From Martinezella hainanensis (GTDB lineage Bacteria > Pseudomonadota > Alphaproteobacteria > Rhizobiales > Rhizobiaceae), in the NCBI RefSeq assembly GCF_900094555.1, contig NZ_FMAC01000007.1, positions 186,001 through 250,000 on the forward strand: a DNA stretch of 64,000 nt. Reading direction: 5' to 3'. Under the pieces are notes generated by a model. That model saw only the letters and a program-made list of their open reading frames with translations. It was not told the origin of the DNA and did not search any database. The translations under genes were made by a program, and so were the position numbers. Within the stretch, counting starts at the first letter, position 1. Each line of letters opens with the position of its first letter. Shown piece by piece: positions 44,017-52,220 of the stretch.

Positions 44017-44907
44017 CTAATGAAGTGTCGGATCGAGAACGTCGCGCAGATAGTCGCCGATCAGGCTGATCGACAGCGACAGGATGAAGATTACGATGCC
44101 CGGCAAGATGGCGATCCACCACTCCGTCATCACATAGTCGCGGCCCGCACCCACCATGCTGCCGAGGCTCACGAGCGGCGGCTGAATGCCGAGCCCGAGA
44201 AAGCTCAGCGCCGATTCCTGCAGCAGGATTTCCGGCAGGACGATCGTCAGGTTGACGAGGACGACGGAGAGGATGTTGGGCAGCACATGCAGGAAGGCGA
44301 TACGCCCCGTTCCCGCACCATTGCGCTTCAAGGCAGCGACATAGCCTCGCTCGAGTTCCAGCCCGGCCATGGTGCGCACCAGCCGCGCGTAACGCTCCCA
44401 GCCGTAGAGGCCGAGCAACGCCATGAAAAGCCAGAGATTGTCGCCGAAGAAGGCGAGGACGGCGAGCGCGATGATGAGGAACGGCATCGATGCCTGAAAA
44501 TCGACCGCGACGCGGATGAGCATATCGGCAAATCCGCGACCAAACGCGGCAAAAAGCCCGAGTACCGTGCCGAGCGCCAGGCTGATTGCCGATGCGCCGA
44601 GCGCGATCAGCAGGCTGGTGCGCAGGCCATAGAAGATACGGCTCAGAATATCGCGGCCAAGCTCGTCCGTGCCGAGAATGTGCTTGAACGAACCGCCGAA
44701 CAGGATTGGCGGCGCCTTGCGGGCGTGAAGATCGATCTGTGCAAAACCATGGGGCGCAAGCACATTGGCAAAGATCGCGACCATGATGAAGGTCACGAGG
44801 ATGATGGCACAAATGGCCGTCATGAGATCGAACCGGAGATTGGGTCGGAAGGTTTTCTCTGATCTGGTCTTTGGGGAAACGTCGGCGCCGGTCGCTGCAT
44901 TCGCCAT
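44017..44907 (-). CDS. Oligopeptide-type ABC transporter permease (DppC/OppC family)
   Basis: This 296-residue inner-membrane protein has an N-terminal helix (MTAICAIILVTFIMVAIFA, after a cytoplasmic tail) and five further helices. The LGTDELGRDILSR motif and the coupling loop GYVAALKRNGAGTGRIAFLH are diagnostic of DppC/OppC. It pairs with the permease at 44933-45859. Confidence 0.92.
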   Translation of the reverse strand: MANAATGADVSPKTRSEKTFRPNLRFDLMTAICAIILVTFIMVAIFANVLAPHGFAQIDLHARKAPPILFGGSFKHILGTDELGRDILSRIFYGLRTSLLIALGASAISLALGTVLGLFAAFGRGFADMLIRVAVDFQASMPFLIIALAVLAFFGDNLWLFMALLGLYGWERYARLVRTMAGLELERGYVAALKRNGAGTGRIAFLHVLPNILSVVLVNLTIVLPEILLQESALSFLGLGIQPPLVSLGSMVGAGRDYVMTEWWIAILPGIVIFILSLSISLIGDYLRDVLDPTLH

Positions 44908-44932
44908 GGCTGATACCTTTCGAGGCGGCCGA

Positions 44933-45859
44933 TCAGGCCGATGCCCGATGCCGCAAGCGCGGATCGGCGAGAATGTAGAGGCAATCGATCATGAGATTGG
45001 CCGTCACCATCGTCGCCGTGATGAGAAGCACGATGGTCTGCACGATGTTCAGATCGCGCTGCGCCACCGAGGAGACGAGAAAGCGGCCGACGCCGGGCCA
45101 GGCGTAGACGCTCTCGACGACCGCCGCCCCGCCGATCATGCCGCCGACGAGGAAACCGAGCATGGTCAGAAGCGGCAGGGCCGCATTCGGCATGATGTGC
45201 CGCCAGAGAAGCGCGCTCTCCCCGATGCGCTTGGCGCGCGCTGCCAATATGAAGCGCTGGCCCAGCACCTCCAGCACGCTCGAGCGGACGAAACGGGCGA
45301 TGATGCCGGCGTTGTAGAGACCGATGACCAGAACGGGCATGACGAGATGCGCCACCGTCGATCCCCCGCCGCTTGGCAATATCCGCAGCGAGACGGCAAA
45401 AAGCTGGATGAGCAGGATGGCGATCAGGAAATTCGGCAGCGAATGCATCAGCACCGCAAGCGCCATCACGAAGCGATCGATCAGGCCGCCGCGATTGCGC
45501 GCCGCCAAAATGCCGAAAGGCACGCCGGCGCCGAACGCCAATATCAGGGCGGCGCCCATCAATTCCAGCGTCGCCGGGACCTTCGACAGGACCAGTGTCA
45601 GCGCATCCTGCCCATTCAGCAGCGACGTACCAAAATCGCCGCGCAGAAGGTGGCCGAGATAGGCGAAATACTGGATATAGAGCGGCTGGTCGAGACCCCA
45701 TTGCTGCCGCATCAGCGCCACCACTTCCGGCGGCGTCTCGATGGGCAACAGAGAATGCAGCGGGTCGCCGCTGACGCGCAGGATGACGAAGGTGAAGGTC
45801 ATCGCCAGGAACAGCGTCACGAGTGCTCTTAGAAACGCCCGCAGGATGGATTGAAGCAT
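44933..45859 (-). CDS. Oligopeptide-type ABC transporter permease (DppB/OppB family)
   Basis: This 308-residue permease starts with the typical helix LRALVTLFLAMTFTFVILRV and LSGD-like IRVSGDP, and has the coupling loop VLGQRFILAARAKRIGESAL. The correct start is ATG 45859 after AAGGAA; the frame runs open to 46201 inside the ATPase gene but that is a shadow. It sits between the second ATPase and the second permease genes. Confidence 0.9.
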   Translation of the reverse strand: MLQSILRAFLRALVTLFLAMTFTFVILRVSGDPLHSLLPIETPPEVVALMRQQWGLDQPLYIQYFAYLGHLLRGDFGTSLLNGQDALTLVLSKVPATLELMGAALILAFGAGVPFGILAARNRGGLIDRFVMALAVLMHSLPNFLIAILLIQLFAVSLRILPSGGGSTVAHLVMPVLVIGLYNAGIIARFVRSSVLEVLGQRFILAARAKRIGESALLWRHIMPNAALPLLTMLGFLVGGMIGGAAVVESVYAWPGVGRFLVSSVAQRDLNIVQTIVLLITATMVTANLMIDCLYILADPRLRHRASA

Positions 45860-45869
45860 TGCTGTTCCT

Positions 45870-46739
45870 TCAGAGCGTTTCGAGCATGGCCGTTGCCCGC
45901 CGCACCCTGCCGCGCCGCCCGCGGGGAACGGCAGACAGAAGCTTGGCGGTATAGGGATGGGCCGGATTTGCGAAGACATCATCCGTCGGGCCGGTCTCGA
46001 CGATGCGGCCCGCTTCCATGATCGCGACGCGATGCGAGACATGCCGAACCACCCGCACGTCATGGCTGATAAAAAGCAGCGACAGGCCGCGTGCGCGCTG
46101 CAGCTCGAGCAGGAGATTGAGCACCTGCGCCTGAACCGAAACGTCGAGCGCCGAGACCGGTTCATCGCACAGCAGAATTTGCGGCTCGACGACGAGGGCA
46201 CGAGCGATGGCGACGCGCTGGCGCTGCCCGCCGGAGAGCTGATGCGGAAATTTCTGCAAGGCGGAAACCGGCAGGCTGACGGCCTTGAACGTCTCTGCGG
46301 CGCGATCGAGCCTGCTTGCCGGATAGCCTATGCCATGAATTGCCAGCGTCTCCACCATCTGATGACCGACGCTTCGGCGCGGATCGAGCGCACCCATCGT
46401 ATCCTGCGAAACGACCTGTAGATGTTTTGCCAGACCACGCCGGTTCGGCTTCATCAGGCTCTGAAAGGGCTGATCGAACAGCGTGATTTCGCCAGATGTC
46501 GGCATACGATCGCCGCAGAGCAGTGAGGCAAGCGTGGACTTGCCGCAACCGGACTCACCGACAAGGCCGAGGGTCTCGCCGGGTTTCAGTTCAAGGCTCA
46601 CATCCTTGATCGCGTGAAATCCCCTCGCCCGGCCCGGCCAAAGGGAAAAGCCGGGCGCATAGGAAAATTGCAGATCGCGAGCGGCAAGTGCGAGCGTACC
46701 CTCCTGCGCATCGAAGGGGGTTTGCTTCTCAGGCATCAT
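45870..46739 (-). CDS. Oligopeptide-type ABC transporter ATPase (DppF/OppF family)
   Basis: This protein of about 289 residues has Walker A VGESGCGKSTL, the signature LSGGQRQRVAIARAL and Walker B ILLCDEPVSALDVS. The C-terminus is short, lacking the full oligopeptide-ABC zinc-like extension (ends near VRRATAMLETL). ATG 46739 follows GGAGTTCCC and overlaps the end of the upstream ATPase gene by 11 bases. Confidence 0.9.
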   Translation of the reverse strand: MMPEKQTPFDAQEGTLALAARDLQFSYAPGFSLWPGRARGFHAIKDVSLELKPGETLGLVGESGCGKSTLASLLCGDRMPTSGEITLFDQPFQSLMKPNRRGLAKHLQVVSQDTMGALDPRRSVGHQMVETLAIHGIGYPASRLDRAAETFKAVSLPVSALQKFPHQLSGGQRQRVAIARALVVEPQILLCDEPVSALDVSVQAQVLNLLLELQRARGLSLLFISHDVRVVRHVSHRVAIMEAGRIVETGPTDDVFANPAHPYTAKLLSAVPRGRRGRVRRATAMLETL

Positions 46740-47697
46740 GGGAACTCCATGGATTGAAGCAGGCAAGGGCTGCCGCGCCGGCGATCAACGGCGGAACCAT
46801 CGTCGCGCAACCCGGCTCGGCGCGTGGGCAGCGGGGCGCGAAGGCACAGGCCTGCGGCAGGTCATCATGCAGTTTCAGCTCGCCGGGGATGTCCGCGAGC
46901 CTTTCCAGCGGCCTACCCCGTCCGGGCATCGCCTCCAGCAACAGCCGCGTATAGGGATGGCGCGGATTGTCGTAGAGATCGTCGGTGCGATTGATCTCGA
47001 CCAACGACCCCGCATACATCACCGCAATACGGTCGCAGACCTCGGAGACGAGGTCGAGATCGTGGCTGATGAAAATCATGGGAATGCCGCGCTCGCGCAC
47101 CGCCTTGACCAGGAGAGCAATGACCTGCGCCTGTACCGTCACGTCAAGCGCCGTCGTGGGTTCGTCGGCGATGATCAATCGCGGCTGCATGGCAAGCGCC
47201 GTCGCGATCATCACGCGCTGGCACATGCCGCCGGAAAATTGCGCGGGATAGGCATTGTAGCGCGCCTCGGGTTGCGGGATCGCGACCTCCGCCAGGAGCC
47301 GGAGTGCTTCAGCTCTGGCCTCCTTTGCGGACATGCCGGCGCTGACGGCCGCCTCGGCAATCTGGGAACCGATGGTGCGCACCGGATCGAGACAGGAAAT
47401 CGGCTCCTGAAAGATCAGCCCGATCGGCGGCAGCTTTACCCGCGACCGCGGACCGAGCTCGGCCGCGTCATACATGGCGTCCTGGAAGGAAATATAGCCC
47501 GTCGCGCTGGCGGTCGCCCCCAGAAGACCCGCGAGCGCAAGGCAGCTGAGGCTCTTTCCCGATCCGCTCTCTCCGACGATGCCGAGGATTTCACCCTCGG
47601 CAAGGTCGAAGGAGACATTGTTGACCGGATGAAACCTCCCGGCGCCCGTTCTGAACGAGACACTCAGATTGTCGACGGAAAGAACGGGAACGCCCAT
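46729..47697 (-). CDS. Oligopeptide-type ABC transporter ATPase (DppD/OppD family)
   Basis: This 322-residue ATPase has Walker A VGESGSGKSLSC, signature FSGGMCQRVMIATAL and Walker B LIIADEPTTALDVT. The C-terminal oligopeptide/dipeptide ABC extension has three Cys (ACAFAPRCPRAEPGC), typical of DppD. The start at 47697 (MGVPVLSVDNL) lies 11 bases after the binding-protein stop. Confidence 0.9.
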   Translation of the reverse strand: MGVPVLSVDNLSVSFRTGAGRFHPVNNVSFDLAEGEILGIVGESGSGKSLSCLALAGLLGATASATGYISFQDAMYDAAELGPRSRVKLPPIGLIFQEPISCLDPVRTIGSQIAEAAVSAGMSAKEARAEALRLLAEVAIPQPEARYNAYPAQFSGGMCQRVMIATALAMQPRLIIADEPTTALDVTVQAQVIALLVKAVRERGIPMIFISHDLDLVSEVCDRIAVMYAGSLVEINRTDDLYDNPRHPYTRLLLEAMPGRGRPLERLADIPGELKLHDDLPQACAFAPRCPRAEPGCATMVPPLIAGAAALACFNPWSSHDA

Positions 47698-47708
47698 CGC
47701 GAAGCAGC

Positions 47709-49316
47709 TCAGCTTTTCTGCTCTTCGAAGGCAAGGCTGCCGGCGCCGAGATCCATCTGGAAAGCCGGCAGAGGCTGCCACTTGATGCCCTTGCGGACGC
47801 CGAAGAAGACGGCATTCTGATGCAGGACGGTGACGCCCGGATCTTCCCATTCGATGAGATGCAGCATGTCGCGGAAGATCTTGGCGCGGTCGGCAGGATC
47901 AACCGTCGTTTCCATTTTCGCGCCGAGCGCATCGAAGTCGGCATTCTGCCAGATCTTGAACGAGGTGAGCGAGCCGGCGGCGCTGAATTGCGTGAAGAAG
48001 GAAATATAGGGATCGGGGATCTGCCCGGTGCTCGACCAGTTGCCGGTCGCGCGGGTCGGCGAGTTGTCGAACAGCTTGCCGGATTCCACGAACTTCATCT
48101 TGGCGTTGACGCCGACGGCCTGCCACATGGCGACAACGGCCTGCGTGACCGGATTTTCCGCCGTGTAGTAATTGTTCTGCGAGCGGACTTCGATCTCTTC
48201 GCCGTTGTAGCCGGCATCCTTCAGAAGCTGCATCGCCTGATCCGGATCATATTTGTAAGCCGGATAATCCTTGAGATAGATGGGGCCGTAAAGTTCGAAC
48301 TGCAGGCCGTTCGGCACCTTGGTGCGACCATTCCAGATCGTGTCGACGATCGCCTGGCGGTCGATGGAAAGGATAAGGGCCTGGCGGACGCGAGGGTCCT
48401 TCAATGCGGGATTGTTCTTGTCGAAGAACAGAATGCGGTTGTTCGGAACCGGGCCGCCGACGATCTCATGGCCGGTGCTGGCGGTGACGACCGAAAGCTG
48501 GTCGGGCGGCAGGTCCGTGGCGATATCGTAATCACCTGCGAGCAAGCCCGCGATGCGCGAGGACACTTCCGGCACGATGCGCAGGGTTACCCGCTTGGCG
48601 GCCGGCTTGCCGCGATAGGCCTGGTCGTGCGCGGCGAGAACGACGCTCTCATTGGCCGTGTAGCTTTCGACCTTGTAGGGGCCGGCACCAACGGGCTTCT
48701 GTCGCCAGGTCGTCCAGTTGCCGCCGTTCTTCTGCCAGGCATCCTTGCTGATGACGACAGCCGCATAGGATGCGAGGCGCTGCAGAAAGATCGGGTCCTG
48801 GAACTTGGTCACGAAACGGACCGTCAGCGGATCGACCACTTCGACGTGGTCGAGGCTGGTGAAATTGGTGCGATAGGTCGGATAGCCGGGCGCATCCTTG
48901 TTCAGGAGCCGCTCAGGCCCGAAGGAGAAGGCGACATCCTCGGCGGTCATCTCGCGGCCGTCATGGAAGATCACGCCCGGGCGTAGCTTCATTTCGAGCA
49001 CGGTCGGCGAAATCCAGGTCCAGGACGTGGCGAGGTTCGGCTTGACCGAGAAGTCGCCGCGCATGTCGAGCGCAAGCACGGTCTCGTGGATGGAATAGTT
49101 GTTGCGAAACGCAACATTGCTGGCGGCATCTACAGGTTCCTGAGACACCGGATTCATCTGAACGGCGATGCGCAGTTCCGGCCTCTTGTCGGCGTTGTCA
49201 TCAGCTGAGGCAGACAGCGCCGGGACGAAAGCGGAAAGGCCGGCAGCGGCTCCCATCAGAAGGGTCGTGCGGCGGGTGACCGGGCTGTTGAAGCCGGTGA
49301 GCAAGAATTCGGACAT
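47709..49316 (-). CDS. Substrate-binding protein, family 5 (peptide/opine/nickel type)
   Basis: This 535-residue periplasmic binding protein has a signal with adjacent Arg residues (PVTRRTTLLMGAAAGLSAF), which may be a Tat-type signal, and the family-5 pattern LRPGVIFHDGREMTAEDV near residue 110. Family 5 proteins bind peptides, opines, glycosides or nickel. The start at ATG 49316 has AGGAGAG nine bases upstream; GTG 49322 is too close to it. It is the first gene of the transport operon, and a LacI-type operator lies just before it. Confidence 0.9.
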   Translation of the reverse strand: MSEFLLTGFNSPVTRRTTLLMGAAAGLSAFVPALSASADDNADKRPELRIAVQMNPVSQEPVDAASNVAFRNNYSIHETVLALDMRGDFSVKPNLATSWTWISPTVLEMKLRPGVIFHDGREMTAEDVAFSFGPERLLNKDAPGYPTYRTNFTSLDHVEVVDPLTVRFVTKFQDPIFLQRLASYAAVVISKDAWQKNGGNWTTWRQKPVGAGPYKVESYTANESVVLAAHDQAYRGKPAAKRVTLRIVPEVSSRIAGLLAGDYDIATDLPPDQLSVVTASTGHEIVGGPVPNNRILFFDKNNPALKDPRVRQALILSIDRQAIVDTIWNGRTKVPNGLQFELYGPIYLKDYPAYKYDPDQAMQLLKDAGYNGEEIEVRSQNNYYTAENPVTQAVVAMWQAVGVNAKMKFVESGKLFDNSPTRATGNWSSTGQIPDPYISFFTQFSAAGSLTSFKIWQNADFDALGAKMETTVDPADRAKIFRDMLHLIEWEDPGVTVLHQNAVFFGVRKGIKWQPLPAFQMDLGAGSLAFEEQKS

Positions 49317-49340
49317 CGGCACACTCTCCTGTTAAAGCTT

Positions 49341-49358
49341 TGCACAAACGTTTGCGCA
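49341..49358. promoter_or_regulatory. LacI-type operator before the binding-protein gene
   Basis: TGCACAAACGTTTGCGCA is an 18-bp dyad with one mismatched pair, centred on CG, a classic LacI/GalR-family operator. It lies in the 79-bp gap between the lacI-type gene and the binding-protein gene. Confidence 0.85.
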
Positions 49359-49395
49359 AATGAAATACGACCACTTGCGCTCAAAACTGTCGTTT

Positions 49396-50442
49396 TTACG
49401 CAAGGGAGAATGGCCGCAAGCTAGGCGAGCTCGATGACGCACGTATGACAAGTTCGGGCGGCACGAAACGTATCGGACGCATTGCAACGCGCGCGTCCAT
49501 CGGGAGGTTCGAAAGTTCAATCAGGAGGTCAAGCGAGGCCTCGCAGAGCGCATCCGTCGGCTGGGCAACGGTCGTCAACGGTGGTGCCCAGTAGGCAGTG
49601 TCGGGCACGTTGTCATAGCCGACAACGGAAATATCGGTGGGGATTTGCAGGCCGAGATCGCGCAAGAACGCAACGACCTCGATCGCAAGCCCATCGCTGC
49701 CGCAGATGAGTGCCGTCGGGCGCTCGGGCGAGGCCAGCAGATCTGCAAAGAGCTTGCGGTCGCGCTCGTCCTTCTCGAAGGAGATGACGCCGCCGGCCAT
49801 GGAGCCGGCGCTATTTCCAACCACCTCTTCAAACATCGACAAGCGATCACGAAGCGCGCTGCGGCTGATGCGGTAAACGAAGGAGATGCGGCGATGACCG
49901 AGCCCCTTCAGGTGGTCAAAGAGAAGATCCATGCCGTGGCGATCATCCGTCAGCACCGCCGGGAGCGGCCCCATCAACCCGGCACCGAGCGTCACATGCG
50001 CCTTGCCCATGCGGTCAAGATGATCGCAAAGCGCCTGCTGACCGGGAAGATCGCTGACCATAATCACACCATCGAAGAAATCCTGCTGGAACAACTGCAA
50101 TTGCCCTGCGATTTCGCCGGCCTCGGCCTTGGCCTGCGCCACCAGCAACTCGACGCCCCGGCGCTGCGCTGCCGCCTGGAGGCGGCTTGTCAAATGCGGT
50201 TGATAGTGACCCGACAGGCTATTGACGATCGCGCCGAGGACGCCGGTCCTGTGGGTTCTGAGTGATGTCGCCAGACGGTTGACGACATAGCCGACGCTGC
50301 TTGCCGTCGCTTTGACGCGCTCCTGCGTTTCCAGACTGATGCGGCTGTCGGCATGTCCATTCAGGACGCGGGAAACCGTGGTCGCAGACACGCCAGCCAG
50401 CCGGGCGACTTCCAGAATGCCGATTCTCTTTGGTGCTTTCAT
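49396..50442 (-). CDS. LacI-family transcriptional regulator
   Basis: This 348-residue regulator has the LacI helix-turn-helix GILEVARLAGVSATTVSRVL (residues 8-27), the hinge with VGYVVNRLATSLRTHRTG, and a periplasmic-binding-like effector domain. LacI regulators usually sense sugars or nucleosides, which is unusual next to a peptide-type transporter and hints that the substrate is a glycoside or glycerophosphodiester. It is upstream of, and on the same strand as, the transport operon and probably represses it through the dyad at 49341. Confidence 0.9.
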   Translation of the reverse strand: MKAPKRIGILEVARLAGVSATTVSRVLNGHADSRISLETQERVKATASSVGYVVNRLATSLRTHRTGVLGAIVNSLSGHYQPHLTSRLQAAAQRRGVELLVAQAKAEAGEIAGQLQLFQQDFFDGVIMVSDLPGQQALCDHLDRMGKAHVTLGAGLMGPLPAVLTDDRHGMDLLFDHLKGLGHRRISFVYRISRSALRDRLSMFEEVVGNSAGSMAGGVISFEKDERDRKLFADLLASPERPTALICGSDGLAIEVVAFLRDLGLQIPTDISVVGYDNVPDTAYWAPPLTTVAQPTDALCEASLDLLIELSNLPMDARVAMRPIRFVPPELVIRASSSSPSLRPFSLA

Positions 50443-50876
50443 GCGGCCTGCCGAAACTCCTCCCTTCGCGCCGACCCGACGGCGAGGGTTTCGAACTCTT
50501 GCCTCACTTCATTCGAGACGCAAGCTTACATTCCGGCTTCAGGGAGATTTTCAGAGGCGACCGTGAACATCAAGCCGAAGCGGGACAAGAAGCACCTGTC
50601 TGCGACTTGGCGAGCTGAGGCTGTCAAAAATGGGCGCAGACAACGGGAGGCGAAATGCTGTAAGATCAACCAGCAATGGAAATCGCGACTCAGGCACTGG
50701 CCGAGCTTTCCCTTTGAGATTTAAGCCGCGATTCCATATGCGATGGCAATTTGTTTTGTTCATGCGCATAGCGAAGCCACGAAATTTGGCCTTCCCAAAA
50801 TCGCAGCAACGATCGACAACGAAGCGTCCAGGCTTGTCAAAGCCCATTGAAATCCACGTATTTTGAGGACCCTACC
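50443..50876. other. 434-bp intergenic region
   Basis: It separates the divergent LacI gene and the phosphatase gene. Plus-strand frames across it (for example 50353-50724) begin inside the LacI gene and have no recognisable content. No clear operator or hairpin stands out. Confidence 0.4.
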
Positions 50877-51422
50877 TTGGCGCCACGCAAGATCATGATT
50901 ATCCGCCACGCCGAACGTCCCATGGACGACGGCAAGGACCAGGGCGTTCGGCCTGACGGGACGCCGAACGAAAACTTTCTGACCGTGAGGGGATGGCAGC
51001 GGGCCGGCGCTTTGGTTCGCCTGTTCTGCCCGCTTGGCACGAGCGGCGCCCAAGGCACCATCGAACGGCCGACCTCACTTTATGCGGCGCATCCCGACGA
51101 CAAGCATCGCAGCCACCGCACTCGGTCGACCCTTCAGCCGCTGGCTGACCTGACCGGGCTCACCGTCAATATCGATCACGCACGCGGCGAAGAGGCGGAA
51201 CTTGCAAAAGCCATCCGGGATCAGGCGGGAGTGGTGCTCATTGCCTGGGAGCACAAGGCAATTCATGAGATCGTCACAGCGTTGACGCAAAGTGCGATAA
51301 ACGCGCCCGTTTGGCCCGACGATCGGTTCGACATGATCTTCGTGCTGACGCCGGATCCGGCCTGGCGTCTCGTCCAAATGCCGCAACAGCTATTGGCAGG
51401 CGACCAGGCAAGCATCTTCTAG
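50877..51422 (+). CDS. Histidine phosphatase superfamily protein
   Basis: This 181-residue protein has the RHG-type motif IIRHAER (catalytic His11), a second Arg region (HRTRSTLQPLA) and a late WEHKAI segment, with His as expected for the second catalytic His. The Gly of RHG is Ala here, as in several subfamilies. It is a phosphatase of unknown substrate. The likely start is TTG 50877 after GAGG; TTG 50847 in the same frame has no ribosome site. It is followed 23 bases later by the DUF2278 gene, so they are probably co-transcribed. Confidence 0.78.
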   Translation: MAPRKIMIIRHAERPMDDGKDQGVRPDGTPNENFLTVRGWQRAGALVRLFCPLGTSGAQGTIERPTSLYAAHPDDKHRSHRTRSTLQPLADLTGLTVNIDHARGEEAELAKAIRDQAGVVLIAWEHKAIHEIVTALTQSAINAPVWPDDRFDMIFVLTPDPAWRLVQMPQQLLAGDQASIF

Positions 51423-51445
51423 CCCCCAAATGAAGGTCCTTTCTC

Positions 51446-52120
51446 ATGACACGTGAACGGCGGAAACCCAAGAATGCCAAGCGCACCTACGGAGTCCTCG
51501 TCGGCAAGGTTGCCGATGGCGCGATGAAGCCGTCGGGTTCCTCACCGCATTATGAGATCTGGGTCAAAGCAGGCGATGAGAATTTCCGCATTGCCGTCAA
51601 TGTCCAATCCGTTGATGGCAGCGAGGTGCTGGTTCATTACGACCCCGACTTCAAGGACAATAGCAGCCACGATATTGCCGGGCTTGCCCAAGGCCCGACA
51701 GGTTTCAAGGCCTTGCAGACCGGGCCGGATGGCGAGGGTCTGGACTATGTTCGCGACACGCTTTTCCCGATCGCTGACATGACCGCCATTCCAGCCGACG
51801 GGGCACAGCTGTCGCTATCCAACATGCTGGACGGACAGATCGAGCGCGCAAAGGCCGACACAAGCGCCGTCATCGTCGCCTTCGGAGAGTATTTTCAGGA
51901 CCAGGGAAGCGACGAGACCTTTCACTTCAGCCCGGAACGCGGCGTCCACGACATTCACTTCATGCAGGGCAACTCCGGCAGCTTCGCCGACGACAATCGC
52001 GTCCATGGCGATGGCGGGCTGTTCATTCGATTTACCGGCGGCGAGACCATGGCCCTGTTCGTGCGCTTCAGCGTTCAGGTGCTGAAAACCGACGACCAGA
52101 CCGGAGCTCCACTCGGCTGA
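51446..52120 (+). CDS. DUF2278 family protein (YukJ-like)
   Basis: This 224-residue protein matches the DUF2278/YukJ pattern: YGVLVGKV near the N-terminus, HYEIWVKAGDENFRIAVNVQS, and a C-terminal GVHDIHFMQGNSG.F..DN...GDGGLFI region with His, Asp and Asn arranged like a hydrolase site. The function of the family is unknown; members often sit beside PLD-like or LTD-type proteins. Here it lies between a phosphatase and a PLD-like gene. Confidence 0.85.
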   Translation: MTRERRKPKNAKRTYGVLVGKVADGAMKPSGSSPHYEIWVKAGDENFRIAVNVQSVDGSEVLVHYDPDFKDNSSHDIAGLAQGPTGFKALQTGPDGEGLDYVRDTLFPIADMTAIPADGAQLSLSNMLDGQIERAKADTSAVIVAFGEYFQDQGSDETFHFSPERGVHDIHFMQGNSGSFADDNRVHGDGGLFIRFTGGETMALFVRFSVQVLKTDDQTGAPLG

Positions 52121-52220
52121 CGGGCTTTCGGTCAAGGCCTCGCGAGATCAGAACGCGAGCGCAAATCTCATACTCGACAGCAATTGCAGAAACCGAAGCA
52201 ATCATCCAGGGAGAGGTACA

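Noticed and set aside
43979..44812. N-terminal extension making a 543-residue GDPD fusion
   Set aside because: The extension overlaps the permease gene in another frame and has no protein character. A TTG with AAGGAGA at 43978 explains the true start.
45860..46201. N-terminal extension of the DppB-type permease
   Set aside because: It overlaps the ATPase gene in another frame; the typical first membrane helix begins right after ATG 45859.
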